Assembly (NCBI GenBank): GCA_021234155.1
Contig: JAJEKV010000031.1
Coordinates: 7,266,748 to 7,330,747 of the forward strand
DNA from: Isoetes taiwanensis
Taxonomy: Eukaryota > Streptophyta > Lycopodiopsida > Isoetales > Isoetaceae
Direction: 5' to 3'
DNA: 64,000 nucleotides
In this document: positions 22,701 to 33,737 of the stretch, in pieces
How the letters are laid out: each line of letters opens with the position of its first letter
Numbering within the stretch: position 1 is the stretch's first letter
Notes under the pieces: generated by a model
Databases searched by the model: none
Told to the model about the DNA's origin: nothing
Seen by the model: only the letters and a program-made list of their open reading frames with translations
Program-made: the position numbers and the translations under genes

Positions 22701-25678
22701 ATGGATCAATCAGTTTCTGATTTGGATGAGGAAAAGAGACTCAAAGTTTTCCGGAAATTTCAAGCCGAGAGAAGAAGGCAATCAAGACAAATAAAAAGAG
22801 AAAGGGAGAGAGAGAAAGAAAACTTGCACCCCGAAATTGAACGAGGCTGAAAAGTGAAGGGCTTCAAGAATTGTCCAAAAATGGGCCGATTATTTCAACG
22901 AAATCACAAAGCCTTTGAAAGAAGGGGATAAAGCAATGGTGATGCATGTTTGTGAAGAGAGTGAAGGCGAAATTGCCACTTTGAAGTGGATTTTGTTGAT
23001 CATGAACAAAGCAAGATCATGAAGAATGTGATTAAAATGTTCGGGAGACATTCAATGAACAAAAGAAATTAAGGAAGACAGATGTATTGCAAGCAAGAAA
23101 GTCTACTTTGCAAATGGTATCTTCATCAAAGAAAATCCATCAACCAATCTGGCATGCATGCGTCTCCTTCATATATCTAGAAAATCTGTTGTTCTTTGCA
23201 ACCAAGAAGAATAATGGCAGACCAAGAATGTGGTCCGTGGTCAATGTTTTCAAGGAAAAAGAGGTGTGATGCATTGAATGACGAGGTTAGGAATTGTGTT
23301 TACAAGTTCTGGACAGAAAACACACGAGTTTCACCATACAGGAAGCATGTGAGAAAGTTTGTTACAGCAGATGGCGATAAAATTGATCATCCAATACAAC
23401 TGCTTGAAATATCTCAGGTGATTTCCCTGCTTAGTATGTTTCTTCTGTTGCATATATCTGTTTCTATATAGATCTTCTTTGTTTGCAGTTGCAATTTTAC
23501 ATGAACTTCAAGAAGAAATTCAATGACATTAAGATTACCCAGCGCACATTTGAATTGTTGAAGCCATCATTTGTGAGGCGCTTAAATGAAAGAGAAACTT
23601 GCTGCTGCCAATATCACATGCACTTTGAATATGTGATGCAAGCACTCAACAAAATCAGAACAGATCCAAATGACGTGCATAAAGATTGCAACCGTACTTG
23701 TCTTTGTTTGTGGTGATGGTAACTTTTGTGCGACCAAGAACCATGTTTATAAATCCACTAGTGATTTTTGGAGGCAAATGATCTCGCCCTAAGGATGAAG
23801 ATGAAGAGTGGCACAAACATAATTGTCTGCGCAGTGGCATGTAAGGATTGTGGATTGAAAAGGTACTCTTTTTTTAATGTTAAGATGTTTGAACATTCTA
23901 TTTTGAGTTGTTAAGATGATTGATGCAACATCTTACAAACAAATTTCTGTGGTGGTCTTACAAACGAGGTTGCCAATATGTCCAAAGGAGAAGGAGGAGT
24001 CCGATTACAAAGTGGAGTGGAAACAGGTTTGAAAAGGTAATGTATTTGGCATTTGTGCTTAAATGATTTTTGTGCTTGTGATTGTTGTGCTTGTGTTTGC
24101 AAACTTACAAATGATCTTTGTTTTCCAAAAAAAAGAAGAGATTGGTTACATGAAGGAGACCACCAAGAAAAAAATGGCGGGGAAAAAAACCAAAGAAGGT
24201 AACTAGACTTGCATACAAGAAAGAGAGCTGGTCCAATTCCAAAGAAGATGCTTCAATTATGTTGCACACTTGGTACAATTCATCCCACACAATTATGTTG
24301 CACTGCTGGACTACAAGCAAAAGCAATTCGGAAGTGCAAGGATACTTTTCCCCAAGAAGATGCAAATATATCATTGTCTACCCAGGTTATTGATTTTGCT
24401 GAAAATTACATGTTTTAAAATTTTCAAAAGAGGCACAATCTTGCCAGCGGCACAGTCGAGGCATCAATATTGGTTCATATCACATATAGACATGCAACCC
24501 GGGATGAGATAGAAGATATGGAAGCTAAGGAAGCAGAGAGAAGGAACTAGAGAAGGAAAAGCAGCAAAAGAAAGAGGAAGACAACTCAGCAGGATCATCA
24601 GCAGTAATGAGAGGAGAATCATAAAGGAAGTACATTTTTATATTTCAGGATGATAGAGATCATAGCGGTGAGTTTGTACAACATTGCTTGAAAGTTCATG
24701 CAGGGCCCGGCTCGAGTACAAAATATTTTGTACAACAAACATATTTTTTTTGAGTGATGGTTGCACAACCACCAAAGGAGCAAGACCTTTTGGTATTTAG
24801 GAAGGAAGTATGTCAATAGTGAAGGAATTGAGTATGAATGGAATTTTTTTTTGCCGGCTCTCATGGGAAAGGAGAACATGATGGACAAGGTGCAATCCTA
24901 AAAGGATTTTGGCAAGAGAACAATTGAAGTATGATTCCCGGAAATTGGGCGTGCCAAAGACGTTAATGGATTTCATGAATTGGTATATGATGAACAACCC
25001 ACCAGACCCAAATATAAGAAGGTAAATTCAATCAAGGTACCATTGCATTCTTCTTCATTTGAGGTGACATTTTTCTGTTCTATATTGCGGTTTTTTTTGG
25101 CATATTGAACCCAAAATGTAGACAAATCTGAAAAGAGGGAATGGAGATCACTTTGTGGGAGCTCTAAACTTCATTCCATCGCACCATGTGACAAAACAAA
25201 TCTCCTGCAAAAGTTGCCCACAGGTGCCTCTCTTGTTTCGTCCCTTTTGCTTTCATGGAAAATGGGATGATTGCATGAACAAAGCTCGATTGGGAGCTTG
25301 GTCCACAAACTGAAGTTGAAGAAATCTACGAAAACAATCAGCCAACAAAAGCAGTTCAAGATGAAGATGAGGATGAGGATGAAGAAGAGGATGATGATGG
25401 CTAATGAATACCTCAGTTCTGTTCTAGAAGTTAGAGATAACTTTGCTGTAAATGCAGATCCAGAGGATGATGAAGGAGTTGACTTTTATGTTCTTAGGTG
25501 TACAGAGACTAAAAATACATTGTTAGATGCATATGAAGACTCATGGGGTTCTGCATTTGGTGTGGGAGAAGTCATAGTTTCTGGCCACTACTACAAGCGC
25601 ATTTATGCACTCCACTTTGAGTTATTAGTGGACAAGCCGGTTGCTAGTGTGTACAACATCACCTTATTAGACAAGTGA
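22701..25678 (+). pseudogene. Decayed transposase of the 7.6-kb DNA transposon
   Basis: The N-terminus at 22701 is basic and charged (MDQSVSDLDEEKRLKVFRKF, then Arg/Glu-rich). An exon around 23256-23416 reads DALNDEVRNCVYKFWTENTR and joins across a GT-AG intron (about 23417-23488) to FYMNFKKKFNDIKITQRTFE, ending in a Cys/His cluster, ETCCCQYH. Later frames give KCKDTFPQEDANISL followed by DFAENY (about 24390-24410), EFVQHCLKVHAG (about 24672), SDGCTTTKGARPFWYLGRKY (about 24755) and GSHGKGEHDGQGAILKGF (about 24860). The DFAENY and SDGC aspartates are good candidates for RNase-H-fold transposase catalytic residues. The C-terminal part (25271-25678) reads DEGVDFYVLRCTETKNTL and SWGSAFGVGEVIVSGHYYKR. 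Several frameshifts and stops make it inactive. Confidence 0.7.
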
Positions 25679-25689
25679 AATTTGATATG

Positions 25690-26452
25690 GAGAGTCTTGG
25701 CAACAACAAGTTCAAGATGAGTGAAGAGACATGCCAAAAAGTGATGGCATCCCTTCCTGTAGAGTGCTAACACTGCTGACTATTTTTTCTGTTTCTGCTT
25801 CGAAGCGGCAGAAGCACATCATTCACATGTAAAGTGGCTCATTGCTGCTACATTGTTTCTAACAAACCTATTGTTTCTAACAAACCTATCAATGGAAGCT
25901 AACAAATTCTTTGTTGCACAGAAATTTGTAGTCTTGACTGACTTGATCAATGTACTCTTCTTTGGTGCTTTGTCTGCTTACGCTTTGTCTGGCGGCGTGC
26001 TAATTGTTTTCGAGTTTATGCTTAACTGCCTGTCCCTTGAGTTTGGTCCTTGAAACAAATGGTGGAAACTTTCGCAAAGTGTTCAATTGGGGACCTTGCT
26101 CAAGACAATGCACAAAGTAAATACTCTTAAACCTTTTTACATGCATATGTTCAAAGATTGGCTTCATATACAGGTTTGTTTGTTTAACCAATTAGGATTT
26201 GGACTTCATGCTGGATACAGAGACAAGCATAGGAGAAACCATTACATTCAAATATAAAAACCGGGACAACAATTTTGCAAGTAGAAACTCGCAAGTGCAG
26301 GTAAATATTATATTCATTAGATACAAAATTGTTACAATATATGTACAAAATCTGTACAACTCACTTGTCAGTCTTTATTCTGCTTACATACAAGGCTAAG
26401 TTACATAAATATTGAAAAGAGTCTATAGACTCTTATTCTCCTTCTGGAGAAT
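25690..26452. other. Spacer between convergent transposon genes
   Basis: AT-rich sequence inside the transposon with a short doubled phrase TTGTTTCTAACAAACCTAT at about 25851-25890. No motif was recognised. Confidence 0.4.
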
Positions 26453-28280
26453 TTACATTCTTTGCATCACTTGAAGTGCGGTATCGGCAATAAGAGTAGT
26501 ATCTTGTGTTTTATCTTCTCTTGCGTGCTCTTCATCCCGTTCATTGACAAAATCAAGATTATTACCTGCAGGATTGTTATTATTATCTTCATGTACTTTA
26601 TCTCCCGCCTGCATCAGCATGTTTATACTTATGTCATCTATCAAGCCTTGTAGCTTAGACATCTCCTGGCTACCAACTTGTACTTCTGTTTCTATTTTCT
26701 CCAAAACATGCTCCTTGTCAACCTGTTGCTTATCTGTTTCTATGTTGCTATCATTTTTATTATGAGTCGATGCAAAGATGAGTTACCTCAATTGCTTCCT
26801 CAGGCCAAGCAACTTCTAGGTTCTGTCAAACCAAGTAATTCAAATCAAACAACATACAAAAAATGCAACTAAATGAATTGAAAGCAATGACATTACTACA
26901 ATCACTTCAATAGCATAACAACACAACTAAATGAAATTAAACAACATACCTTAACAATTTCCTTCATTAACTGAATGCTTTTGAGAATAGCCACTTTCCA
27001 CCTCGCTAGTTCACTTAGATGGTCAGCCAGAAGCCTAAGTATGTCGATGTCATCTTCTTGAACTTTATTTTCAACATACTGCTCGTGCAACCACTTTTGA
27101 GGATTCTTGGCATTGAGCCAAGTTTGCAATCTGCACTAAGAAATTGAAACCTTTGTCATTGATGTCATTATCAAATTTTTCAATTATGAAGCAAGTGTCT
27201 TGTGGGGACAAGAAAGTCTTGTACAATGAGTCATCAACTAGCACTAATTCCCCTACATCCTCAAAAGCCTCATACACTTTTACAATTGGCTTCATAAGCA
27301 CCGCTTGTTCGGATTCCCTGAAAACCCGAAAGGCATCACCTCACACTCTTTTCGACCCCAAATGAACTTGAACCTTCCTATAAAGGAAGGTGGCACTATA
27401 ACATTTAGGATTTCTATGATGTTGTGCTTCATCATAGAAGACCATATGGCTACCTCAAATGCGCAAAGCACCCTTCTAAAAACTTTATCAGCCCCAGTGC
27501 GCACAACACCACTTTCCCCCAGCATAATGCTTCTTCAGCTCTGTTTGAATTTTAATTCTGGTTCTTTTTTGGAATGTGCTCACCAGAACTCCATTTAAGT
27601 CTAGGATGACAAGTTTTTTTTTTTTCTAAGGGGTCTGCAACATTCATAAAACAAAAACTCAAACATCAACAATTAGACATCAATTTAACAGTCTTAACAA
27701 AACAAATTAGTTCACAACTTCAAATTGCTGTCTTTCAACAAATTAACACAAGTGTCATTTCAAAGTTTTCAAAGTTTTCAAAGAACTTTCAAGTGTTATT
27801 TCAAAGTTTTCGAACTTCGGACACCGAACACGGACACCGACCGGTTAACATTTTGTAAATAACATTCGAGGATCACCTTTTAGAGGTTGTGTTGGCATCT
27901 TCTTAGGGGCCTACCCTTCTTCTTCTTCTCCAATTGCGGGTGCTTGTACTTGTTCTTCTTCTTCTTCTACATTCTTCCCTTTATCAGCCACCTTTGTTGC
28001 AATGTGATCGGCACCACCGGCTTCTTTGTCCAGATCTACAACTTCATCAACCCCGAGCTTTCTCCTGCAGGTTCTACTCCTCAACCTCGACTTTATGGTG
28101 CTCACAAGCTACGAAGCGGTCTGTTCGTGCTCTTCTTCTTCATCAGTCTTTGTCAACCACTAGTGCACGTGTTACTCTCTTTTTTGGGCTTTTCCTTACC
28201 AATCTGAATCATGAAAGGAAACTAGTTAGAATAGACATGAAATAAAGTTTACAAAACAAACACATAAAAACACCAAATGG
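26453..28280 (-). pseudogene. FCP1/NIF-type (HAD phosphatase-like) accessory gene of the DNA transposon
   Basis: Read on the minus strand. An acidic/basic region at 28105-27911 (KLGVDEVVDLDKEA, then a Glu-rich run) precedes KLVILDLNGVLV (about 27615-27580). The latter is the HAD/FCP1 motif I with the usual second Asp replaced by Asn. After one frameshift come VVRTGADKVFRRVL, CAFEVAIWSSMMKHN, IVPPSFIGRFKFIWGRKECE, KVYEAFEDVGELVLVDDS, YKTFLSPQDTCFIIEKFD and LQTWLNAKNPQKWLHEQYVE. The order and spacing are those of an FCP1-homology domain, a family that dephosphorylates proteins such as the RNA polymerase II tail. A charged tail ends at 26453. It lies wholly inside the inverted ends of the transposon, convergent to the transposase. 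Exon borders are approximate and the present copy is broken. Confidence 0.7.
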
Positions 28281-28300
28281 TTACCTTTTTAATGCTTCAA

Positions 28301-29180
28301 CTAGCTGTTATCATGAGGACTTGGTGATGCCACAGCTTTTGTAATAGGTTTTGGTGATGCCACAGCTGCTAGAGTATAATCAGGAACTAATGGAGACTCA
28401 GCAACAAATATTGGTGAAGAAGTTGACTGTTTGTAGGGTGAAGCAAAAGCACTACTAGTGCCTGCTCCAAACCCACTGCTGATGGCTACCTCAGCTCCAT
28501 CTTCAGCTCCAACTTTTAAACCAAGTTCCACAAACAAATTCCTGGGAACTTCCTTTAAGCACCTGAAGCATGCCTTCTTTTCATACAAAAGCATGCAACA
28601 TGCCAAGTGATAGGCATATTCACATGGCAACTTCATACTCAAAGTATATTGTGGATTGAATACCAATCCACATGCAGCACATGAGTTCTCCATAAAACCT
28701 GGCAATCTGCTCTTCATAGTCATGATAGAGATTCCTAAAGTGTCCTGGTGCATCAACTGCCTAGCAGCTTCTAAAGAGACCCTGCTTTCTTGAAGTTTGA
28801 ATTCTAAAGAGGCTTTTAGCCTTTGCTTCTTCTCCCTTTCGTGTACTGCTTCAACACTTACCTTTGGAAGGCAAGCTTCCAGTTTGGGCGTAAAAGCTCT
28901 CCACTTATTTTATGCTTCAAATCTGCAATGGGGTCAAATCTTCATCTGTTTTTATCCGCTTTGTCATTCAAAGCGGATAACTCATTCTCAGTCTACTCAC
29001 CTCCTTCTTTGCTATATCAATCATTACTTGCTCCCGTGCTAGGGAGTTGTTGTCAACCTCAATCTTACTAATAATCTTAGCCAAATCTGTTTGACAGTTA
29101 TCTAACTCTGTTTCCAACTTCTTTACTTCCTCATCAATCAAAGAAATATTGAAACTACAATTGCAAACAGAAAAATTCAT
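28301..29180 (-). pseudogene. Coiled-coil and RING-like zinc-finger accessory protein of the DNA transposon
   Basis: On the minus strand an upstream piece (29180-28968) is a heptad-rich coiled coil (DEEVKKLETELDNCQTDLAK). A second open frame from about 28920 to 28301 begins WRAFTPKLEACLPKVSVEAV, continues through a charged helix (REKKQRLKASLEFKLQES) and ends in a zinc-finger-like region, NSCAACGLVF, then LPCEYAYHLACC, then CFRCLKEVP. The C-x2-C ... C-x4-H-x2-C ... C-x2-C spacing resembles a treble-clef/RING finger. The final 60 residues are Ser/Pro/Ala-rich. The two pieces are separated by a frameshift or a short intron. The function is unknown; a DNA- or protein-binding partner of the transposase is one possibility. 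Confidence 0.55.
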
Positions 29181-29919
29181 TTGGCTGACCTGATTTCGCT
29201 TTTAATTCCATCCGAGGTGTTCTTACGCTTTTGAAGGCTGAGGTGTGCTTTGGCCTTGAAGGATGTACGGTTTTCATTTTTTAACATCTTCTTTCTTTAC
29301 ATCCATATCATCCCTTGGTTTTTTTCTCGACCAAACAAAGAACTTTGTGACTTGTATGCATCCCAATTTATCTTATGACCCTCATGATCTTGCTCGCGAC
29401 GCGACCACAATGCTCCCAAGCAAATGCCAAAGCAACGAGTTTCCTCAATTAGTTGTTTGGTAATCCCGCCGGATCATACGGAACTCGACCAAGTCCTCCA
29501 ATTGTTGCTTCAGATGAGTCGCGCGACAAAATAAATTTTTATTTTGCCTTTTTTCTTTAAAGGATTCAATGGTTACGTCCATACATTTGTTCCAATCTTC
29601 TTGATCCACGGTATCCTGCAGCCCACTTCAGTTTTTACAGGAATAATCCCTTCTCCCACCATCGCAAAAGCGGTGAATTAACCAAAGAGCAAGGTATGAA
29701 GCAAGCCGGAAGGAAAAAAATCTCGGAAGGCGAGGGGGTACAATTCGAATCAGAAAATAGGGTATAATCTGCGTCTGGCCAGATCAATTATCGATTTCGG
29801 CGCTGAATGATTACGGGTCCGACGGCCGGATCATTGTTTAAGTGAAAGGCGCTGCGGAAACGAAAGGTCGCGAAGAATAGGCGCCAGGCGTGCTTAATCT
29901 GCTTCCGCTTGTCGCGCTT
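29181..29919. other. Right subterminal region of the DNA transposon
   Basis: Sequence from the zinc-finger gene to the right inverted end. It is probably the promoter and 5' region of the minus-strand accessory gene. Nothing coding was recognised. Confidence 0.4.
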
Positions 29920-29948
29920 TTTTGTACCCCAATATCTAACTTAGACCC
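29920..29948 (-). repeat. Right terminal inverted repeat (29 bp)
   Basis: Reverse complement of 22371-22399, identical for all 29 positions. Confidence 0.95.
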
Positions 29949-29952
29949 TTAG
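29949..29952. repeat. Target-site duplication TTAG (right)
   Basis: TTAG follows the right end and matches the left flank at 22367-22370. Confidence 0.8.
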
Positions 29953-30913
29953 GATAAACAAACAAAGGTGGGCATTTTGCTAGAGATATATACATACTTG
30001 AAAGAAAACTGATGTGAGAGCCATGATGTAACTAGTAAAGTCAAATGCAAAGTCTCCAATAGATGCAATGACAACACCAACACCTGTCAGTATGACAGCC
30101 AAAGCAACCTGCAAAAGCCCAAATCTGCAATAAATCAATGATGTTAGAGGCAAATCATTGACAAAACGTGGCAGAAACACATACTTGTAATTAGGGCTTT
30201 GGTTTTCCATTAAAATAATCAGTGATCAAAACTGCTAATGGTGCCAGTCTTTTCAATGCAATATACATGGGTATATTAATACCCTTCAAACTATAGAACA
30301 GTGCTAGTGGGATTAACTTGATTGATGTCTTTAAGGACAACTTCTGTGCTTCACAAGCTCCAAACACTCCTCCAAAGTGCAGCAGCACGGCTGTGGCTAA
30401 TTGCTAGGGGGGAACAAGTAAAATTAGAGGTTTGCATGTCAAAACGGAAAACTCTGAAATGGGAAGTTACCTGAAGAGTAAGAAGAGACATGAGACATAG
30501 AGTAAGGATATTCCATAAGCACCGCTTTATTGATAAAAACCATCGCCAAAGAAGCCAATCCATATGACAACGCCGCCAATAAACTGAACCCAAGGTTAAT
30601 TGATCAATATTGATGTGTTGAAACGAGAGAAAATCGATCCAATCGTAAATGCGATTGCAGTACTCAAGCATAAAGAAAGAAACGATTACAGATTTGTTTC
30701 AACCCTAGACCCAAATCTGAAATAACATGTCTTCCCAGTTAGCATCTTCAAGCCCGTCCGGAGCTTCTTCGGACTAAGGGGTCGGATGTGCATTCTCAAA
30801 AGAGGCTGGATGACCGAGAGTTTACAGGCAGCAGCCAGTTTGGAGCAGTCACCAGCATATGCTAGGCATATGACGGCATATACCTGGATATGCCCACCTA
30901 CCCACATAAACGA

Positions 30914-31106
30914 GGGTTTGCCCCCTTAGGGACGCCTCACATGTGAGCGGCAAGTTTTGCCGGACGTCAAGCCGTTCAAGACGCTCTGGTCTGAACTGCT
31001 CCAGCAGTTCGGAGACGACCGGCTCAAACGTCAAACCGGCCGTCTCAAATTTCGTTCATGTGAATGCGTTTTAATCTACATGTGAGGCGTCTCTTAGGGG
31101 CAACCC
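30914..31106. mobile_element. Miniature inverted-repeat element (about 193 bp)
   Basis: The left end (30914-30943, GGGTTTGCCCCCTTAGGGAC onward to ACATGT) and the right end (31078-31106, reverse complement GGGTTGCCCCTAAGAGACGC onward) match with a few differences over about 30 bp. The interior is non-coding and GC-rich. The flanks are not clearly duplicated, so the family is undetermined. Confidence 0.6.
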
Positions 31107-31400
31107 AAAAATGGAGCGAGACGTCCTTTGGGGCAGAAATGAGAAGGGAGCATATGCCAAAGTCGCTTGGAGTAAGTGTTTTGAGATCCAAATATCATGA
31201 GAAACTTGGTATGCTAGACTTCAAACTCCATAACAAGATCTTAGTATGTAAGTTCATGTTGGAAATTCTTCAGCAAGATTTAAAGTCCCCAGGTTTAGAG
31301 CTTTTGCATCAATCATTAATCCGTTGCTCTCCATATGGTAAATCTCTCCAGAAAGCAGACTTGCCCTGGGCCCTCTTTTACGAACTGAATTATATGTAGG
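31107..31400 (+). pseudogene. LINE ORF2 C-terminal fragment
   Basis: The + strand reads LWGRNEKGAYAKVAWSKC, then after a frameshift KYHEKLGMLDFKLHNKILVC, then LLHQSLIRCSPYGKS. This is the region after the reverse-transcriptase domain of plant LINEs (W-x(n)-PK-x-x-GGLG-x-x-x-x-x-x-N-x-AL). It abuts the right end of the miniature inverted-repeat element, which may have inserted into it. Confidence 0.6.
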
Positions 31401-31661
31401 AGTCTCACCTTTTCTTAAAGGACTACTAAAAGCATGGGAGTCAGTTAAAGTTCTTTGACACCTAGACATTAGTAAGTGCACTTCAATATCCATGCCCTTG
31501 GGGTGGTTGTAGGTGGAGACGAGAAGAGATAGCATGCCATTCTTTATGGTCGTGGATAGAAGAATTCAAAAGAGGTGGAATACCTCATAAATTGATTGCA
31601 TTGGAGCATTGTATCGTTGTGGAATACGATTAGAGTCAAACCTCATGCCAATGGGTCACAG

Positions 31662-31692
31662 GGATTTGAACCCTGATATTGCCATTTAGCCA
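31662..31692 (-). repeat. tRNA-like A/B-box remnant (SINE-like)
   Basis: On the minus strand TGGCTAAATGG (A-box-like, 31692-31682) is followed by GGTTCAAATCC (B-box, 31672-31662). The boxes are only 9 bp apart, too close for a functional tRNA gene, so this is an internally deleted or unrelated remnant. Confidence 0.35.
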
Positions 31693-31811
31693 ATCCACAA
31701 AGAATTACGAATTTCTATAAGTTAAAATGTATATAGGAAGAAGAAGAAGAATGATTTTTATCGTCCACTGAGACCAATCGGCCTATGGGACCCAGAAGGA
31801 GCGCAACAAAC

Positions 31812-31880
31812 TTATTACTGTCTGGGTTAAAAAACCCCCGCCCCAAAGGGTTTTCGAGGGAAAAACCGTGGCAGTAATAG
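31812..31880. repeat. Small foldback with TATTACTGnC ends
   Basis: TTATTACTGTC at the left pairs with GGCAGTAATA at the right across about 69 bp, and there are inner pairing blocks. It could be a short MITE or a chance hairpin. Confidence 0.4.
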
Positions 31881-33589
31881 ACATATGCATAATTATACTA
31901 TATCTTACTTCACAAATGTGCAATTAATATATCCATGCAACACTATCATGAACTAATAACTTCTCAAACATATCTTCTTTCTCAGACATATCTTCTGCCT
32001 TTACAAGTGTAAAGTGTAAATAACTATTTCTTTGACGCTCCTATGCTGCCGCGGACTTCCAAAGTTCGAAACATCTTCTCTCCTTGTAATGTCTATTTTC
32101 AGCAAATCCCACATTGCCATCATGAAACAACACTATGAGCTTGAAGATTAACCAAAAACATTCCATGCCTTGTGAACTAAAGCACACCTGTTATACACAT
32201 TAGTCCATGCAATAGCATCTCGGACATACATTTTGTTAAACGATAGTGATCACTTTAATCAGATGCTACGGTTTTATGCAGTTAAAAAAAAAACTAAGCC
32301 ATATATAGACAAGAATTGGCTGACCTAACAGTTGTCGCTTCAAGCTTTAAATCCTACCATTAGGAATGGGCTTTGAACTGTCTTAACTTGAAAAGGCATG
32401 TGTGTTACATAAGCTTTAAAAGAATATAATGCACTATGCCATAAGGATACTTATTTATCTGGTAGATAATACCAATTATGGAGCCAGCATGGTACAAGGA
32501 TTATACCAAGTATAAAGCCATCATGGTACAAAGATGTGAATTGAATAGAGAGCAAGAACAAGGTAAAGGTAATCATCAGTTTAAATCAGATGCTATAGTT
32601 TATGCAGTTAAAGAAATAATGGACCTTCCAAATCAAATGCTACAGTTTTATGCAAGAAAAAATGAAGCTTCCGTGAGAACCAACAAAATATTATACTTAG
32701 AAAGGATATAGAAGCATTAACACAGGCCTGTCTGAAAGAACAATTAATTGCAATTCTTCAAACTTTTAAAGACATTGCAAGGAAGAATAGTTCATACCCA
32801 ATATATGGAACCAAGTTGAGGCTGCAATCTTTTAAAAAGAGGTTGTTCTCGATGTACTAGTCTTCGATTGCATCTCTGCGACTTAGACAAGACAAGTAGG
32901 GAATTAACCTCGCTTCAACAAATAAAGATAGACCGAATGGCTCTTCCATACATATCCCTGAATCAGTTTACTGCACAGGAAACCCTGCCTCTACACAAAA
33001 AAAGTGTCAGACTGACCAAATGACTGCAGATCCATTGAACGCCTCTTTGTTTTCCATGGATAAGAAGTGGAACTACCTCACAATGGCTCTGTTGCTGCAT
33101 TCAACACAGTGCAATCCTTATACCACCATCTTTTGCACTTCCAACTGTGAGCCAATTCGTTTAGTCCTCTAGAATCAAGCTCATTGCAGACTTCCCATAT
33201 GGCTACAACTAGTTGCAGACTTCCTAATAATCTTCTTTGAAGTTACAAAAACAATAGTTCAAACTGCTCAGCCCATCTCTGTACCATGGTTGGCAGATCA
33301 CGCATTAGCCCCAATTTGCTAACGCGTGATATGTGATTAAAAAAATAACGAGAAATCACGTTTGTTATTTTTGCCCCAAAAAAAAAACAGAAGTCCTTTT
33401 TTCCCCAAAAAAAATTCTGTCGTGTCTTGCCGTTTCCTTGGCGTCTGCTCCAGCCTCCAATCTGGCCGATTGTGGTCGCTCTAGCCTCTAATCCGGCCGT
33501 TTCTGATCGCTCCAACATCCCCAGGTTACAGGTAAGAAACAGAGTTTTAACACTGTTAGACAGAGTTTTGTCTAGATATTAACCTTCAG

Positions 33590-33737
33590 GCATTGCATAA
33601 TGCAAAATCCAAGCCTCAAGAATGGATCGATCAGGTTAGGAATTATCTCGTTAATGTGATTCAATGAGCATCTGAGAAGTTTGAGCTTGTTTGGCTGCTT
33701 AGAAGCATCTGCAATGCCTTTCTTGGATCAGTGACGT
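33590..33737 (+). pseudogene. Candidate upstream piece of the broken TPR-like gene
   Basis: One + strand frame reads ALHNAKSKPQEWIDQVRNYL, a stop, then EKFELVWLLRSICNAFLGS. It looks protein-like and could be the upstream part of the gene fragment that resumes at about 46380, across a 12.6-kb nested insertion. I do not recognise the family, and the link is inference from position and texture only. Confidence 0.35.

Larger units (their letters stand above)
22371..29948 (+). mobile_element. 7.6-kb DNA transposon with 29-bp perfect TIRs, inserted in a transporter intron
   Basis: Both ends begin GGGTCTAAGTTAGATATTGG and are identical for 29 bp (22371-22399 and, inverted, 29920-29948). They are flanked by TTAG. 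Inside, a decayed transposase reads on the + strand (about 22701-25678). Two accessory coding regions read convergently on the - strand: a coiled-coil/zinc-finger protein at about 29180-28301 and an FCP1/NIF-type domain with acidic upstream sequence at about 28105-26453. The 4-bp duplication and the transposase motifs (DFAENY, SDGC) recall Sola-like families, but this superfamily call is inference. All three coding regions carry stops or frameshifts, so this copy is probably not autonomous now. Confidence 0.9.
22222..30583 (-). pseudogene. Nucleotide-sugar transporter pseudogene (plant UGNT1/TPT-like), intron split by a transposon
   Basis: Four exons read on the minus strand. A, 30583-30471: SYGLASLAMVFINKAVLMEY. 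B, 30403-30185: LATAVLLHFGGVFGACEAQK and GINIPMYIALKRLAPLAVLI. C, 30108-29998: GVGVVIASIGDFAFDFTS. D, 22347-22222: YLVLVEKSDAQDG and STELMFYNAVLSLPFLLIL. These are membrane segments of a drug/metabolite-transporter-type nucleotide-sugar carrier of the Golgi/ER. Lesions: a perfect 7-bp tandem duplication (30485-30498) shifts exon A; an in-frame TAA lies at 30193-30191 near the end of exon B; exon B also seems to lack about six residues before SLKGINIPM. Intron C-D is 7650 bp; removing the transposon and one TTAG leaves 68 bp, a normal size for this window. The first and last exons were not found. Confidence 0.85.
31401..33240. other. Gene-free stretch
   Basis: Contains a tRNA-like B-box piece (31662-31692) and a small foldback at 31812-31880. 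A 77-codon ORF at 32478-32711 lacks any known motif. Confidence 0.4.
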
